Below are positions 31,746 through 32,611 of a stretch of DNA of 32,611 bases, piece by piece. Position 1 is the first letter of the stretch. The number at the start of each line of letters is the position of its first letter. The notes beneath the pieces were generated by a model. The model saw nothing but the letters and a program-made list of their open reading frames with translations. It was not told where the DNA came from and did not search any database. A program made the position numbers and the translations under genes. The stretch comes from Faecalitalea sp. UBA4312 (lineage in GTDB: Bacteria; Bacillota_I; Bacilli_A; Erysipelotrichales; Erysipelotrichaceae): assembly GCA_002394635.1 (NCBI GenBank), contig DGUK01000061.1:1-32611 (forward strand), written 5' to 3'.

Positions 31746-32286
31746 GCTGCCCTCCAAAGATCCAGCGGATCATGCTGCCGACCATAGACAACAATGTGAA
31801 CAAGAGTATGGAGGAGCAGGCCCCTAAGGTATCAATCATGACATCGGTTTCCGACATTGCCCGGCCCCATACGCCACTTTGATGAATTTCATCAAAATAG
31901 GCATAACCGCCACAGATCATCAAAGTCAAAAGGATCCGGCCGATCTTTCCGACCCCCAATAGTGCTAAAGTGATATAACACATCGCCGCTAGTACAAAAT
32001 AAAGAGAAAAATGAGCCAGCTTTCGTACATTGGCATTCCAATCACTGCCATACGGAGAATGCATGATCACAAAATATTTGATGCGCTCTTTTAGCTCAAT
32101 GCCTTCTGTTGTCGTTTCAAAATGTTCCGTAACCTGCTGCTGCAGCTGTTGTGTGACTGTCTCGCTCCGATAACCGGACGTATATCCATCTTCATCCGAT
32201 AATGAATAAATGGTATAAAACACAAACGCGCTCATCGCCGCAAACACCAGGAGAAAGAAGATTCGTAAAGGCCAATTCTTTTTCAT
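31738..32286 (-). CDS. VanZ-like membrane protein
   Basis: A protein of about 182 residues with a membrane helix at the N-terminus and three more after about residue 80. The VanZ hallmark is present: RKLAHFSLYFVLAA, then YAYFDEIHQSGVWGRAMSET and DVMIDTLGA. VanZ-type proteins are linked to low-level glycopeptide tolerance, but most have no proven role. GAGGGG lies eight bases before ATG 32286; an in-frame ATG at 32292 is an alternative. It overlaps the ROK gene end slightly. Confidence 0.85.
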   Translation of the reverse strand: MKKNWPLRIFFLLVFAAMSAFVFYTIYSLSDEDGYTSGYRSETVTQQLQQQVTEHFETTTEGIELKERIKYFVIMHSPYGSDWNANVRKLAHFSLYFVLAAMCYITLALLGVGKIGRILLTLMICGGYAYFDEIHQSGVWGRAMSETDVMIDTLGACSSILLFTLLSMVGSMIRWIFGGQHD

Positions 32287-32611
32287 AGACATGCCCCCTC
32301 ATATTTCAACCGATAGGCACAATAGGCACCGATCAGATTGGCTTCACTTTTAAAATAGGTCGGTGCAATAATCGGTTTGCTGATGTGCTCTGGCAGATCA
32401 TCATAGTATGTGTCCATGGCCTCTTTTAACAAGCTTAGAAACAACGGTTCATCCGATATGCCACCACCGATTACCACCTGGTCCGTATCAATGACTGCAT
32501 GCAGATTGTAGATCATATAACACAGCTGCCGACAAAATACCTGCATAACAGACAGCACTTGGGTATCCCCGGCTTTAATGGCGTCGAAGATCTCAACACC
32601 GTTTTGGATCG
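32283..32611 (-). CDS. ROK-family sugar kinase, C-terminal part, runs off window
   Basis: The last ~108 residues of a ROK-family protein. FDAIKAGDTQVLSVM and the following helix, IYNLHAVIDTDQVVIGGGIS (the ROK C-terminal signature) and EANLIGAYCAYR close to the end are typical of glucokinase/N-acetylmannosamine kinase-type members. The start and the ATP and sugar motifs lie beyond the window, so kinase versus repressor cannot be fully decided; the C-terminus favours a kinase. It lies first in a unit with VanZ-like and HAD genes as seen here. Confidence 0.82.
   Translation of the reverse strand, partial: IQNGVEIFDAIKAGDTQVLSVMQVFCRQLCYMIYNLHAVIDTDQVVIGGGISDEPLFLSLLKEAMDTYYDDLPEHISKPIIAPTYFKSEANLIGAYCAYRLKYEGACL

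Overview
The window reads as chromosomal DNA of a low-to-moderate GC Bacillota, most likely a gut Erysipelotrichia-type anaerobe. The taxonomic call is inference. It rests on a FabT/FabK-type fatty-acid operon, strong AGGAGG ribosome sites, an unusual purF-like gene beginning Met-Gly-Gly, VanZ, SbcCD and DegV homologues, and the gut-Firmicute flavour of the small genes. Nearly all genes lie on the minus strand. The exceptions are the purF-like gene and one short-chain dehydrogenase.

Layout. 1-4745: DNA-repair block with the 5' end of a LigA-type NAD+ DNA ligase, then sbcC and sbcD, which overlap. 4851-9316: two class-A beta-lactamase-like serine hydrolases (one membrane-anchored with a degenerate third motif, one lipoprotein), an SH3-repeat lipoprotein directly upstream of the second hydrolase, and between them the plus-strand purF-like gene, which lacks the N-terminal cysteine nucleophile. 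9317-13504: an AT-rich accessory stretch with two decayed genes, a nuclease-helicase of the DUF2075 type, a zinc-ribbon membrane protein, a 39-residue membrane micro-ORF and an orphan protein. 13594-14896: degV-marR unit with two copies of an inverted repeat over its promoter.

15035-26552: the core of the window, a complete type II fatty-acid synthesis operon. It reads acpP-accB-accC-accD-accA-fabH-fabK-(NMO/FabX-like)-fabD-fabG-fabF-fabZ-acpS-plsC, almost every junction being a 4-20 base overlap or a gap of 11 bases or less, and it ends in a terminator. fabT lies just upstream as its own unit. Two TTTGA-N3-TCAAA boxes surround the promoter between fabT and acpP. Malonyl-CoA is made by AccABCD, loaded by FabD, condensed by FabH/FabF, reduced by FabG, dehydrated by FabZ and reduced by FabK. 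AcpS activates AcpP, and PlsC uses the product for phosphatidic acid. The additional flavoenzyme next to fabK carries a Cys-x2-Cys-x3-Cys-x7-Cys motif and is a candidate for the missing unsaturated-fatty-acid step, since no fabA, fabM or fabN gene is seen.

26616-32611: an unusual fusion of a hexapeptide-repeat acetyltransferase with a GNAT domain, an XRE regulator with a membrane domain, an alpha/beta hydrolase, tRNA-Trp, an SDR oxidoreductase on the plus strand, and a HAD phosphatase / VanZ-like / ROK-kinase operon that runs off the window end. No CRISPR array, insertion sequence, integrase or rRNA was seen.
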